NCBI GenBank assembly: GCA_003694425.1
Contig: RFJX01000177.1
Coordinates: 1 to 19,753 of the forward strand
Direction: 5' to 3'
DNA from: Gammaproteobacteria bacterium
GTDB lineage: Bacteria > Pseudomonadota > Gammaproteobacteria > J113
Length of the DNA: 19,753 bases
How positions within the stretch are numbered: the stretch's first letter is position 1; every line of letters starts with the position of its first letter. The notes under the pieces are model-generated. The model saw only the letters and a program-made list of their open reading frames with translations. It ran no database searches and had not been told where the DNA came from. Shown piece by piece: positions 1-15,475 of this stretch. The position numbers were made by a program, and so were the translations under genes.

Positions 1-1994
<1,994 letters not shown>

Positions 1995-2037
1995 GGCGCC
2001 GGTCGTGATCAGTTTCCAGCCAGTACCCCGTAACAGT

Positions 2038-2052
2038 TAAGGAGGAGCCGCC
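2038..2052 (+). promoter_or_regulatory. Strong ribosome binding site for TTG-started rpoC
   Basis: The sequence TAAGGAGGAG ends shortly before the TTG at 2053 and matches the anti-Shine-Dalgarno nearly perfectly, with about seven bases of spacing from GGAGG. No in-frame ATG or GTG nearby gives the conserved N-terminus MKDLL, so the ribosome site decides for the rare TTG start. Confidence 0.85.
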
Positions 2053-6261
<4,209 letters not shown>

Positions 6262-6274
6262 CGGCCAGCGGCAG

Positions 6275-6314
6275 GTGGGAGGTGAGAGACGGGGGATCCC
6301 CTCTCACCTCTCAT
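6275..6314 (+). terminator. Hairpin after rpoC (possible terminator or dispersed palindrome)
   Basis: A perfect 10-bp inverted repeat, GAGGTGAGAG at 6279-6288 and CTCTCACCTC at 6301-6310, begins 18 nt after the rpoC stop. It can be extended outward by four pairs, two of them G-U, to 6275-6314. The loop contains GGGGATCCCC, which can pair internally. Downstream is TCATTTCTCTTG, pyrimidine-rich but not a clean T run, so termination strength is uncertain. The likely role is to end or process the rpoBC transcript; it could instead be a copy of a genome-wide palindromic repeat. Confidence 0.55.
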
Positions 6315-6319
6315 TTCTC

Positions 6320-6348
6320 TTGACAGCAGGACGGCGCCCTGCGAAAAT
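6320..6348 (+). promoter_or_regulatory. Putative sigma-70 promoter for the str operon
   Basis: TTGACA at 6320-6325 is a perfect -35 consensus. Seventeen bases later lies GAAAAT at 6343-6348, matching four of six -10 positions. Transcription would start near 6355, giving a leader of about 158 nt before rpsL. It sits just after the post-rpoC hairpin, where a str promoter would be expected. The 17-bp spacer itself carries an inverted repeat, GCAGG...CCTGC. This rests on sequence match only. Confidence 0.6.
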
Positions 6349-6363
6349 TCCGCTTCTTCGCCA

Positions 6364-6385
6364 GGCCCCTCCAGGTATCGGGGCC
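6364..6385 (+). other. Leader hairpin H1 (GC-rich stem) in the rpsL leader
   Basis: GGCCCC at 6364-6369 pairs with GGGGCC at 6380-6385, leaving a 10-nt loop TCCAGGTATC. The loop and the 3' arm include GGTATCGGG (6374-6382), which is complementary to the 3' arm of the terminator-like hairpin downstream. H1 and that long-range pairing are therefore mutually exclusive. Pairing is seen by eye; no folding energy was computed. Confidence 0.5.
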
Positions 6386-6390
6386 GGCGG

Positions 6391-6409
6391 CCTGCCCCAG
6401 GGGGGCGGG
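6391..6409 (+). other. Leader hairpin H2 in the rpsL leader
   Basis: CCTGCCCC at 6391-6398 can pair with GGGGCGGG at 6402-6409, eight pairs including one G-U, with a 3-nt loop. It lies between H1 and the terminator-like hairpin. Its role is unknown; in a GC-rich leader some such hairpins arise by chance. Confidence 0.4.
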
Positions 6410-6424
6410 AAGCAGATTTGAACG

Positions 6425-6457
6425 AAAACGGATATCGCCCGATATCCGTTTTTATTT
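6425..6457 (+). terminator. Intrinsic terminator-like hairpin upstream of rpsL (possible attenuator)
   Basis: A perfect 12-bp inverted repeat, AAAACGGATATC at 6425-6436 and GATATCCGTTTT at 6441-6452, has a 4-nt GCCC loop and runs straight into a T-rich tract (TTTTTATTT, 6449-6457). This is the standard form of a Rho-independent terminator. It lies about 56 nt before the rpsL start and downstream of the only good promoter seen in the spacer, so it may attenuate the str operon rather than simply end rpoBC transcription. The symmetric AACGGATATC core could also be a protein-binding operator. Confidence 0.7.
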
Positions 6458-6512
6458 CATCAGGTTACGAAAAACGGCGGCAACCGGGCCGCGACACGGG
6501 AAGCGGAGTTCA

Positions 6513-6887
6513 ATGGCTACGATCAATCAGCTGGTGCGCAAGGGTCGCAAGCGCCAGATCAAAAAGAGCAACGTGCCCGCGCTGGAGGGCTGTCCCCAGA
6601 AGCGCGGTGTCTGCACGCGTGTCTACACCACCACCCCGAAGAAGCCGAACTCGGCCTTGCGGAAGGTTGCGCGTGTTCGCCTGACCAATGGCCAGGAGGT
6701 GACCACCTATATCGGTGGTGAGGGCCACAACCTGCAGGAGCACTCGGTGATCCTGATCCGCGGCGGCCGCGTGAAGGACCTGCCCGGTGTCCGCTATCAC
6801 ACCATCCGTGGGACCCTGGATGCCTCCGGCGTCAGCGATCGTCGCCAGGGTCGCTCCAAGTACGGCGCAAAGCGTCCCAAGTCCTGA
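6513..6887 (+). CDS. rpsL: 30S ribosomal protein S12
   Basis: S12 (124 aa, same as E. coli) sits at the decoding centre of the small subunit and governs accuracy. The N-terminus [13 protein letters not shown], the [11 protein letters not shown] block and the [11 protein letters not shown] block identify it. The streptomycin-determining lysines K43 and K88 are both lysine, so the sequence is the sensitive type. D89, methylthiolated by RimO in E. coli, is present. The ATG start has GGAG at 6505-6508 with a short four-base spacing. It is the first gene of the str operon, 251 nt after rpoC and 31 nt before rpsG. Confidence 0.99.
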   Translation: MATINQLVRKGRKRQIKKSNVPALEGCPQKRGVCTRVYTTTPKKPNSALRKVARVRLTNGQEVTTYIGGEGHNLQEHSVILIRGGRVKDLPGVRYHTIRGTLDASGVSDRRQGRSKYGAKRPKS

Positions 6888-6918
6888 TCTACCGAACGCG
6901 ATACGGAAGCCTGCCAAG

Positions 6919-7389
6919 ATGCCCAGAAGAAGAGTCGTTGCCAAGCGTGTCATTCTCCCCGACCCGAAATACGGGGACGAGACCCTGTCCAAGTTCATCA
7001 ACATGGTGATGAGTGACGGCAAGAAATCCATCGCCGAGAAGATCGTCTATGGCGCGCTCGACGTCATCGCCGAGCGTGGCAAGGCCGAGCCGCTGGAGGT
7101 CTTCCGTCAGGCGCTCGACAACATCCGTCCGGTGGTCGAGGTGAAGTCCCGTCGCATCGGTGGCGCTACCTACCAGGTCCCGGTGGAGGTGCGTCCTTCC
7201 CGCAGGACCACCCTGGCCATGCGCTGGCTGGTGGATGCCGCGCGCAAGCGGAGTGAGAAGAGCATGGGGCAGCGTCTGGCCGGGGAGATGATGGACGCCT
7301 TCGAGAACCGGGGTTCGGCGGTGAAGAAGCGTGAAGACACCCATCGCATGGCCGAGGCCAACAAGGCCTTCTCGCACTATCGCTGGTAA
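6919..7389 (+). CDS. rpsG: 30S ribosomal protein S7
   Basis: S7 (156 aa) is a primary assembly protein that binds the 3' major domain of 16S rRNA in the head near the E site. The start is the ATG at 6919 giving [10 protein letters not shown], the family N-terminus, with GGAAG at 6905-6909. The frame is open farther upstream inside rpsL, but those residues do not belong to the family. Conserved stretches include [25 protein letters not shown] and the C-terminal [15 protein letters not shown]. In E. coli S7 represses the str operon by binding the roughly 100-nt rpsL-rpsG spacer; here that spacer is only 31 nt. fusA follows after 39 nt. Confidence 0.98.
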   Translation: MPRRRVVAKRVILPDPKYGDETLSKFINMVMSDGKKSIAEKIVYGALDVIAERGKAEPLEVFRQALDNIRPVVEVKSRRIGGATYQVPVEVRPSRRTTLAMRWLVDAARKRSEKSMGQRLAGEMMDAFENRGSAVKKREDTHRMAEANKAFSHYRW

Positions 7390-7428
7390 GCGGAACCCGG
7401 AAAGAAGACGACAGCAAGAGACCTAGAC

Positions 7429-9534
<2,106 letters not shown>

Positions 9535-9550
9535 GCAAGAGGTACTCGAC

Positions 9551-10741
9551 GTGTCGAAGGAGAAATTTGAACGAACGAAGCCGCACGTGAACGTGGGGAC
9601 GATTGGTCACGTGGACCACGGCAAGACGACGCTGACGGCGGCGCTGACGATTTATTCGGCGAAGAAGTTTGGTGGAGAGGAGAAGGCCTACGACCAGATT
9701 GACAATGCGCCGGAGGAGCGGGAGCGCGGCATCACGATAGCGACGGCGCACGTGGAGTACGAGAGCGAGAAGCGTCACTACGCGCATGTGGACTGTCCTG
9801 GTCACGCGGACTACGTGAAGAACATGATCACGGGTGCGGCGCAGATGGACGGAGCGATCCTGGTGGTGAGTGCGGCGGACGGCCCGATGCCGCAGACGCG
9901 AGAGCACATTCTGCTGGCGCGTCAGGTTGGAGTTCCGTACATCGTGGTGTACCTGAACAAGGCGGACATGGTGGACGACCCGGAGCTGCTGGAGCTGGTG
10001 GAGATGGAGGTCCGTGAGCTGCTGAGTCAGTACGAGTTTCCCGGGGACGACGTTCCGGTGATTGTGGGCAGTGCGCTGAAGGCGGTTGAGGGAGACGAGA
10101 GCGAGATTGGGATCCCCTCGATCGAGAAGCTGCTCAATGCGATGGACGAGTACATTCCGATCCCGGAGCGTCCGGTTGACCAGCCGTTTCTGATGCCGAT
10201 TGAGGACGTGTTCAGCATCAGTGGCCGTGGCACGGTGGTGACGGGCCGCATCGAGCGGGGGAAGGTGACGGTTGGCGAGGAAGTGGAGATTGTGGGCATT
10301 CGTCCGACGCAGAAGACGACGGTGACGGGCGTGGAGATGTTCCGCAAGCTGCTGGACGAGGGTGTTGCGGGGGACAATGTGGGTCTGTTGCTGCGTGGCA
10401 CCAAGCGTGACGAGGTGGAGCGTGGTCAGGTGGTGTGCAAGCCCGGCAGCATCACGCCGCACACGCGATTCGAGTGTGAGGTGTATGTGCTGAGCAAGGA
10501 AGAGGGTGGCCGCCACACGCCGTTTTTCAGCAATTACCGTCCGCAGTTCTACTTCCGGACGACGGACGTGACCGGAGCGGTGGACCTGCCGGAGGGAGTG
10601 GAGATGGTGATGCCTGGCGACAACGTGAAGATGACGGTGTCGCTGATCCAGCCGATTGCGATGGAGGAGGGTCTGCGCTTCGCCATTCGCGAGGGTGGCC
10701 GCACCGTCGGCGCCGGCGTCGTCACCAAGATCATCGAGTAA
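9551..10741 (+). CDS. tuf: Elongation factor Tu, with mosaic codon use
   Basis: EF-Tu (396 aa) carries aminoacyl-tRNA to the ribosomal A site. The start is GTG ([16 protein letters not shown]), eight bases after AAGAGG. GTPase motifs: GHVDHGKT (19-26), DCPGH (81-85, catalytic H85), NKAD (136-139) and SAL in G5; domains II and III follow and it ends [11 protein letters not shown]. Its codons differ sharply from both flanks. By hand count in codons 1-375, Thr is about 23 ACG to 2 ACC, Ala about 21 GCG to 1 GCC, and Val about 34 GTG, 7 GTT and 1 GTC. The last 21 codons (from 10676) use only ACC, GCC and GTC for these residues, as the neighbours do. The protein itself is normal. Many proteobacteria carry two tuf genes, so conversion with another copy is plausible. 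Whether this is the tufA or tufB copy cannot be told here. Confidence 0.99.
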   Translation: MSKEKFERTKPHVNVGTIGHVDHGKTTLTAALTIYSAKKFGGEEKAYDQIDNAPEERERGITIATAHVEYESEKRHYAHVDCPGHADYVKNMITGAAQMDGAILVVSAADGPMPQTREHILLARQVGVPYIVVYLNKADMVDDPELLELVEMEVRELLSQYEFPGDDVPVIVGSALKAVEGDESEIGIPSIEKLLNAMDEYIPIPERPVDQPFLMPIEDVFSISGRGTVVTGRIERGKVTVGEEVEIVGIRPTQKTTVTGVEMFRKLLDEGVAGDNVGLLLRGTKRDEVERGQVVCKPGSITPHTRFECEVYVLSKEEGGRHTPFFSNYRPQFYFRTTDVTGAVDLPEGVEMVMPGDNVKMTVSLIQPIAMEEGLRFAIREGGRTVGAGVVTKIIE

Positions 10742-10747
10742 GAAATC

Positions 10748-11059
10748 ATGGCTGAACAGGTTATCCGCATCAGGCTGAAGTCCTTCGATCACCGGCTGGT
10801 CGACCAGTCGGCCCAGGAGATCGTCGACACTGCCAAGCGCACAGGCGCCCAGGTCAAGGGACCCATTCCCCTGCCGACCCGCAAGGAGCGCTATACTGTG
10901 CTGATCTCCCCCCACGTCAACAAGGACGCGCGGGACCAGTACGAGATCCGCACCCACAAGCGGCTGCTCGACATCGTGGATCCGACGGACAAGACCGTGG
11001 ATGCCCTGATGAAGCTGGATCTCGCCGCCGGCGTCGATGTCCAGATCAAGCTGAGCTGA
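10748..11059 (+). CDS. rpsJ: 30S ribosomal protein S10
   Basis: S10 (103 aa) is a head protein of the small subunit and, with NusB, part of the rRNA antitermination complex. The core [14 protein letters not shown], the [15 protein letters not shown] block and [17 protein letters not shown] are diagnostic. The ATG lies only 6 nt after the tuf stop and has no clear Shine-Dalgarno; translation may be coupled to tuf. The spacing leaves no room for a separate S10-operon leader, so L4-mediated leader control as in E. coli is unlikely. Codon use is of the ordinary C-ending type (Ala mostly GCC). Confidence 0.99.
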   Translation: MAEQVIRIRLKSFDHRLVDQSAQEIVDTAKRTGAQVKGPIPLPTRKERYTVLISPHVNKDARDQYEIRTHKRLLDIVDPTDKTVDALMKLDLAAGVDVQIKLS

Positions 11060-11091
11060 TCGTACGAGAGAGATTTGAGGGGTAGCTAGAG

Positions 11092-11736
11092 ATGCCGCTG
11101 GGATTGGTTGGTCAGAAACGGGGCATGACCCGTGTATTCACCGAGAACGGCGAGTCCGTTCCGGTAACCGTGATCGAGGTGCTGCCGAACCGCGTGACCG
11201 CCGTCAGGCAGGAGGAGCGGGACGGCTACCGTGCCATCCAGGTGACCACCGGTACGCGACACCGCAACCGGATCAGGAAGCCCGAGGCCGGAGTCTTCGC
11301 CGCCGCCGGTATCGAGGCCGGCCGTGGACTGTGGGAGTTCCGCCTCGATGAGAGCGAGAGCGAAGCCCCCGAAGTCGGCAGCGAGCTGCGGGCCGACCTG
11401 TTCGAGCCGGGACAGAAGGTGGATGTCACCGGGCGCAGTATCGGCAAGGGCTATGCCGGCGCCGTGAAGCGGCACAACTTCCGTACCCAGGACGCCACGC
11501 ACGGCAACTCCCTGTCCCATCGCGCCCCCGGTTCCATCGGGCAGTGCCAGACCCCGGGACGTGTCTTCAAGGGCAAGAAGATGGCCGGCCACCTCGGCAA
11601 CGCCCGGCGCACCGTACAGAACCTGGAAGTGGTGCGCGTCGACGCCGAGCGCAACCTGCTGCTGGTCAAGGGGGCTGTCCCCGGGTCCCGCGGTGGAGAC
11701 GTGATTATCCGCCCTGCGGTGAAACAGGGCCGATAA
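11092..11736 (+). CDS. rplC: 50S ribosomal protein L3
   Basis: L3 (214 aa; E. coli 209) is an early assembly protein whose long loop reaches towards the peptidyl transferase centre. It opens [16 protein letters not shown] and contains [18 protein letters not shown] and [20 protein letters not shown]. The GQxQTPG loop (from about residue 150) includes the glutamine methylated by PrmB in E. coli (Q150). The start has GAGGGG about nine bases upstream. It lies 32 nt after rpsJ and 10 nt before rplD. Confidence 0.99.
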   Translation: MPLGLVGQKRGMTRVFTENGESVPVTVIEVLPNRVTAVRQEERDGYRAIQVTTGTRHRNRIRKPEAGVFAAAGIEAGRGLWEFRLDESESEAPEVGSELRADLFEPGQKVDVTGRSIGKGYAGAVKRHNFRTQDATHGNSLSHRAPGSIGQCQTPGRVFKGKKMAGHLGNARRTVQNLEVVRVDAERNLLLVKGAVPGSRGGDVIIRPAVKQGR

Positions 11737-11746
11737 GGAGAAGATG

Positions 11747-12361
11747 ATGGAACTGACCCTGCATTCGACCACTGGCGGCCAGGGCTCCGTGAATCTCGCC
11801 GACGGTGTGTTCGGCGTCGATTTCAACGAGCCGCTGATCCATCAGGTGGTCACGGCCTATCTGGCCGGCGCCCGCGCCGGCACCAAGGCCCAGAAGAACC
11901 GCTCCGCGGTCAGCGGCGGCGGGCGCAAGCCGTGGCGCCAGAAGGGAACGGGGCGGGCCCGCGCCGGCACCATCCGCAGCCCGTTGTGGCGCGGAGGCGG
12001 CAAGACCTTCGCGGCCACCCCGCGTGACCACTCGGTAAAGGTCAATCGCAAGATGTATCGCGGAGCGATCCGTTCGATCCTGTCCGAACTGGTCCGCCAG
12101 GAACGCCTGATGGTGATCGACGATCTCGCGGTCGAACAGCCCAGGACCCGGCTGCTGGCAGAACAGCTCGGCAAGCTGGGGCTGGAAAAGGCGCTGATCG
12201 TGACCGACCAGGTCGATGAAAACCTCTACCTGGCCGCGCGCAACATACCCGGTATCGATGTCTGCGAGATCGGGACCGTCGATCCGGTATCGCTGGTGGG
12301 GGCCGACAAGGTCGTGTTCACCGAGAAGGCCATCAAACAACTCGAGGGGCAGCTGCAATGA
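11747..12361 (+). CDS. rplD: 50S ribosomal protein L4
   Basis: L4 (204 aa) lines the peptide exit tunnel and in E. coli also represses the S10 operon and inhibits RNase E. The tunnel-loop sequence [18 protein letters not shown], then [15 protein letters not shown] and [10 protein letters not shown], identify it. Two consecutive ATGs exist (11744 and 11747). I choose the second: AAGGAG at 11735-11740 is six bases from it but only three from the first, and MELTL matches the family N-terminus. The stop overlaps the rplW start by four bases (ATGA), implying coupling. Confidence 0.96.
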   Translation: MELTLHSTTGGQGSVNLADGVFGVDFNEPLIHQVVTAYLAGARAGTKAQKNRSAVSGGGRKPWRQKGTGRARAGTIRSPLWRGGGKTFAATPRDHSVKVNRKMYRGAIRSILSELVRQERLMVIDDLAVEQPRTRLLAEQLGKLGLEKALIVTDQVDENLYLAARNIPGIDVCEIGTVDPVSLVGADKVVFTEKAIKQLEGQLQ

Positions 12362-12657
12362 GCGAACAGCGACTGCTGAAGGTGCTGCTTGCGCCCATCG
12401 TTACCGAGAAGACCGCCCGGCTGGCTGAGAACGAATCCCGTCAGTTCGCCTTCAGGGTCGTGAAGAACGCGACCAAGGAGGAGATCCGCGGTGCCGTAGA
12501 GCAGTTGTTCAATGTCGAGGTCGGTGAGGTCCGGGTAGCGAACGTCAAGGGCAAGCGCAAGGGCTTTCGCGGCCGGCAGGGCCGGCGCAGCGACTGGAAG
12601 AAGGCCTACGTCACCCTCAGGCCGGGCTTCGACATCAATTTCGCGGAAGCGGAATAA
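12358..12657 (+). CDS. rplW: 50S ribosomal protein L23
   Basis: L23 (99 aa) sits at the tunnel exit and docks trigger factor and the signal recognition particle. It opens [19 protein letters not shown] and has the family middle [21 protein letters not shown] and the basic [20 protein letters not shown] loop. Its ATG overlaps the rplD stop as ATGA. The length is normal (E. coli 100). rplB follows after 25 nt. Confidence 0.98.
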   Translation: MSEQRLLKVLLAPIVTEKTARLAENESRQFAFRVVKNATKEEIRGAVEQLFNVEVGEVRVANVKGKRKGFRGRQGRRSDWKKAYVTLRPGFDINFAEAE

Positions 12658-12682
12658 CATCCACTCTGGGAGCTAGAGAGAA

Positions 12683-13510
12683 ATGGCGCTGGTCAAGGTA
12701 AAGCCGACATCACCGGGACGCAGGAACGTGGTCAAGGTGGTCTCGCCCGAGCTGCACAAGGGTGAGCCCTACCGTCCCCTGCTGGAGAAGCAGTCCCGCA
12801 AGGCCGGGCGCAACAACGCCGGCAGGATCACCGTTCGTCACCGGGGCGGTGGCCACAAGCAGCGCTATCGCGTCATCGACTTCAGGCGCAACAAGGACGG
12901 CATCCCGGCCCGGGTCGAGCGGATTGAATATGATCCGAACCGGAGTGCCCATATCGCCCTGCTGCTCTACAGCGACGGCGAGCGGCGCTACATCATCGCC
13001 CCGAAGGGGGTGAAGGCGGGTGACGTGCTCCAGTCCGGCAAGGAGGCGCCGATCGCCCCCGGGAACTGCATGCCGCTGCGCAATATCCCCCTCGGCAGCG
13101 TGGTCCACTGTGTGGAGCTCAAGCCCGGCAAGGGTGCCCAGCTCGGGCGCAGCGCCGGGGCCGCGATCCAGCTGGTCGCGCGGGAGGGGAACCACGCCAC
13201 CCTGCGCCTGCGTTCCGGGGAGATGCGCCGGGTCCCGATCGAATGCCGCGCCACCCTGGGTGAAGTCGGCAACAGTGAGCACGCGCTGCGTTCACTGGGC
13301 AAGGCCGGGGCCAAGCGCTGGCGTGGTGTCCGGCCTACCGTGCGCGGTGTGGCGATGAACCCGGTCGATCATCCCCATGGTGGTGGCGAGGGCCGCACCT
13401 CGGGAGGCCGTCATCCGGTCACTCCGTGGGGGGTGCCTACCAAGGGGCACAAGACACGCCGCAACAAGCGCAGCGACAAGCTGATTGTCCGGCGCCGTAA
13501 CAGTCGCTAA
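12683..13510 (+). CDS. rplB: 50S ribosomal protein L2
   Basis: L2 (275 aa; E. coli 273) binds domain IV of 23S rRNA, helps subunit joining and lies close to the peptidyl transferase centre. It begins [17 protein letters not shown], contains [16 protein letters not shown] and the conserved [13 protein letters not shown] loop, whose histidine corresponds to E. coli H229, and ends [14 protein letters not shown] plus a basic tail. GGGAG at 12668-12672 precedes the ATG by 10 bases. It follows rplW and precedes rpsS by 21 nt. Confidence 0.99.
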   Translation: MALVKVKPTSPGRRNVVKVVSPELHKGEPYRPLLEKQSRKAGRNNAGRITVRHRGGGHKQRYRVIDFRRNKDGIPARVERIEYDPNRSAHIALLLYSDGERRYIIAPKGVKAGDVLQSGKEAPIAPGNCMPLRNIPLGSVVHCVELKPGKGAQLGRSAGAAIQLVAREGNHATLRLRSGEMRRVPIECRATLGEVGNSEHALRSLGKAGAKRWRGVRPTVRGVAMNPVDHPHGGGEGRTSGGRHPVTPWGVPTKGHKTRRNKRSDKLIVRRRNSR

Positions 13511-13531
13511 TCGAGAAGAGGATCCAGAGTC

Positions 13532-13807
13532 GTGCCACGTTCCGTAAAGAAGGGCCCCTTCATCGACCACCACCTACTGGCCAAGGTCGAGAAGGCCCGT
13601 GAAAGCAACGACAAGAAGCCGATCAAGACCTGGTCGCGCCGCTCGATGATCATCCCCGACATGGTCGGGCTGACCATCGCCGTCTACAACGGGCGCCAGC
13701 ACGTGCCGGTCTTCATTACCGAGAACATGGTCGGGCACAAGCTCGGTGAATTCTCGCCGACCCGTACCTTCCGCGGCCACGCCGCGGACAAGAAGTCGAA
13801 GAAGTGA
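13532..13807 (+). CDS. rpsS: 30S ribosomal protein S19
   Basis: S19 (91 aa) is in the head of the small subunit and contacts S13 and the A-site finger. The start is GTG, with AAGAGGA nine bases upstream; the product begins [16 protein letters not shown]. Other family blocks are [23 protein letters not shown] and [17 protein letters not shown]. The stop is TGA, whose bases begin the Shine-Dalgarno (GAGG) of rplV 11 nt downstream. Confidence 0.98.
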   Translation: MPRSVKKGPFIDHHLLAKVEKARESNDKKPIKTWSRRSMIIPDMVGLTIAVYNGRQHVPVFITENMVGHKLGEFSPTRTFRGHAADKKSKK

Positions 13808-13818
13808 GGTAGCTGTCC

Positions 13819-14151
13819 ATGGCAACCACAGCCATCCATCGCAATGCGCGGATTTCGCCCCAGAAGGCGCGCCTGGTCGCGGACCAGATCCGCGGGCTGC
13901 CGGTCGACAAGGCCATCGAGATCCTGACCTTCAGCCCCAAGAAGGCCGCGGCGATCGTCAAGAAGGTCCTCGATTCCGCCATCGCCAATGCCGAACACAA
14001 CGACGGCGCCGATATCGACGAGCTGGTGGTCAAGACCATCTATGTCGATCAGGGGCCGACCTACAAGCGGTTCCGTGCCCGCGCGAGGGGGCGTGCTGAT
14101 CGCATACTGAAGCGCACCAGCCATATCACGGTGCAGGTGGAAGAAGCTTAA
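13819..14151 (+). CDS. rplV: 50S ribosomal protein L22
   Basis: L22 (110 aa, same as E. coli) contacts all six 23S domains and its beta-hairpin lines the exit tunnel beside L4. It opens [22 protein letters not shown] and has the tunnel hairpin around [21 protein letters not shown], ending [10 protein letters not shown]. No insertion of the type linked to macrolide resistance is seen in the hairpin. GAGG at 13806-13809 gives a nine-base spacing to the ATG. Confidence 0.98.
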   Translation: MATTAIHRNARISPQKARLVADQIRGLPVDKAIEILTFSPKKAAAIVKKVLDSAIANAEHNDGADIDELVVKTIYVDQGPTYKRFRARARGRADRILKRTSHITVQVEEA

Positions 14152-14166
14152 GACAGAGACAAGCCA

Positions 14167-14847
14167 ATGGGCCAGAAAGTACATCCAACGGGTATCCGAC
14201 TCGGCATCATCAAGGACTGGAACTCCACCTGGTATGCGGAGAAGGGCCAGTACGCCGATTATCTGAACACCGATATCGAGGTCAGGGATTTCCTGCACGA
14301 GAAGCTGAAGAACGCCTCGGTGAGCCGGATCCAGATCGAACGGCCGGCGAACAACGCCCGGATCGTCATCCACACCGCCCGCCCCGGAATCGTGATCGGC
14401 AAGAAGGGTGAAGACATCGAGAAGCTGCGGCGCAAGGTCTCGGAGATGATGGGCGTCACCGCCCACATCAACGTCGAGGAGATCCGCAAGCCCGAACTCG
14501 ATTCCCAGCTGGTGGCCGAGAATGTCGCCAACCAGCTCGAGCGACGCATCATGTTCCGCCGAGCCATGAAACGTGCGGTCAGCAATGCCATGCGGCTCGG
14601 GGCCCAGGGGATCCGGATCAACGTGGCCGGCCGGCTCAATGGCGCCGAGATCGCGCGTACCGAGTGGTACCGCGAAGGGCGGGTTCCGCTGCACACCCTG
14701 CGGGCAGACATCGACTACGGATTTGCCGAGGCCCGGACCACCTATGGCGTGATCGGGGTCAAGGTCTGGATCTTCAAGGGTGAGGTCCTCAGCCACCAGC
14801 AGGATGAGGAAACCGAGGCCGCGGCCACCGAGGCGAAGGCGAAGTAA
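14167..14847 (+). CDS. rpsC: 30S ribosomal protein S3
   Basis: S3 (226 aa; E. coli 233) forms part of the mRNA entry tunnel and helicase site. It begins [17 protein letters not shown] domain is shown by the GKKG loop in [14 protein letters not shown] (about residues 75-88). The C-terminal domain has [42 protein letters not shown] and the [14 protein letters not shown] end, followed by a short charged tail. The Shine-Dalgarno is weak, so it may depend on coupling to rplV 15 nt upstream. Confidence 0.99.
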   Translation: MGQKVHPTGIRLGIIKDWNSTWYAEKGQYADYLNTDIEVRDFLHEKLKNASVSRIQIERPANNARIVIHTARPGIVIGKKGEDIEKLRRKVSEMMGVTAHINVEEIRKPELDSQLVAENVANQLERRIMFRRAMKRAVSNAMRLGAQGIRINVAGRLNGAEIARTEWYREGRVPLHTLRADIDYGFAEARTTYGVIGVKVWIFKGEVLSHQQDEETEAAATEAKAK

Positions 14848-14864
14848 GCGCAGGAGAACGAATC

Positions 14865-15278
14865 ATGCTTCAGCCAAAGAGAATGAAATTCCGCAAGCAG
14901 CAGAAAGGGCGCAATCGCGGCCTGGCGCTGCGCGGAAACAAGGTGAGTTTCGGTGAATACGGCCTCCAGGCAACCGAACGTGGCCGCGTGACGGCGCGTC
15001 AGATCGAGGCCGCCCGCCGTGCCATCAACCGGCATGTCAAGCGCGGCGCCACGGTCTGGATCCGGATCTTCCCCGACAAGCCGATCACGCAAAAACCGCT
15101 CGAGGTCCGACAGGGCAAGGGCAAGGGCAACGTCGAATATTACGTCGCCCAGGTACAGCCTGGCCGCATGCTCTACGAGATGGCTGGCGTGTCCGAGGAG
15201 CTGACCTATGAGGCACTGCGCCGCGCTGCGGCCAAGCTGCCGGTAAAGACCAAGATCGTCAAGAGGACGGTGATGTGA
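14865..15278 (+). CDS. rplP: 50S ribosomal protein L16
   Basis: L16 (137 aa; E. coli 136) positions A-site tRNA near the peptidyl transferase centre. It opens [19 protein letters not shown] and has [22 protein letters not shown] and [14 protein letters not shown]82 corresponds to E. coli R81, hydroxylated by RoxA in that species. AGGAG at 14852-14856 lies eight bases before the ATG. Its TGA stop shares its last base with the rpmC ATG. Confidence 0.99.
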   Translation: MLQPKRMKFRKQQKGRNRGLALRGNKVSFGEYGLQATERGRVTARQIEAARRAINRHVKRGATVWIRIFPDKPITQKPLEVRQGKGKGNVEYYVAQVQPGRMLYEMAGVSEELTYEALRRAAAKLPVKTKIVKRTVM

Positions 15279-15475
15279 TGAAGGCCAGTGAACTGAGACA
15301 GAAGCCGGCCGAGGAGCTGCGCGCCCTGGAAAAGGAACTGCTCCGCGAGCAGTTCAACCTGAGGATGCAGATGGGCAGCGGCCAGGGTGGCAAGACCCAC
15401 CGCTTCCGCGAGATCCGCCGCGACATCGCCCGTATCAGGACGGTACTCAACGAACAGCGCAGGGGTGAAGGCTGA
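15278..15475 (+). CDS. rpmC: 50S ribosomal protein L29
   Basis: L29 (65 aa; E. coli 63) lies near the tunnel exit next to L23. The family N-terminus MKASELRQK and the [11 protein letters not shown] motif identify it, with the helical [15 protein letters not shown] region downstream. I place the start at the ATG at 15278, which overlaps the rplP TGA by one base; a GTG one codon earlier would only add a methionine and is less family-like. It overlaps rpsQ by one base as TGATG. Confidence 0.96.
   Translation: MKASELRQKPAEELRALEKELLREQFNLRMQMGSGQGGKTHRFREIRRDIARIRTVLNEQRRGEG

Larger units (their letters stand above)
6262..6512 (+). promoter_or_regulatory. rpoC-rpsL intergenic regulatory region
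   Basis: This 251-nt spacer is the only long non-coding stretch in the window. In order it holds a hairpin after rpoC (6275-6314), a promoter-like pair (6320-6348), hairpins H1 and H2 (6364-6385, 6391-6409), a terminator-like hairpin with T tract (6425-6457), and the rpsL ribosome site. The segment 6458-6512 shows no second promoter. The most economical reading is the end of rpoBC transcription followed by a structured str-operon leader. Confidence 0.7.

Noticed and set aside
6418..6684. TTG-started frame from the rpsL leader running out of frame into rpsL (88 aa), considered as a leader peptide
   Set aside because: It reads through the terminator hairpin and 170 nt into rpsL in the wrong frame, and most of its length is an rpsL shadow. 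A leader peptide would be expected to stop before or within the attenuator.
6787..6918. N-terminal extension of S7 into rpsL
   Set aside because: The frame is open by chance; the family N-terminus [10 protein letters not shown] and a ribosome site fix the start at 6919.
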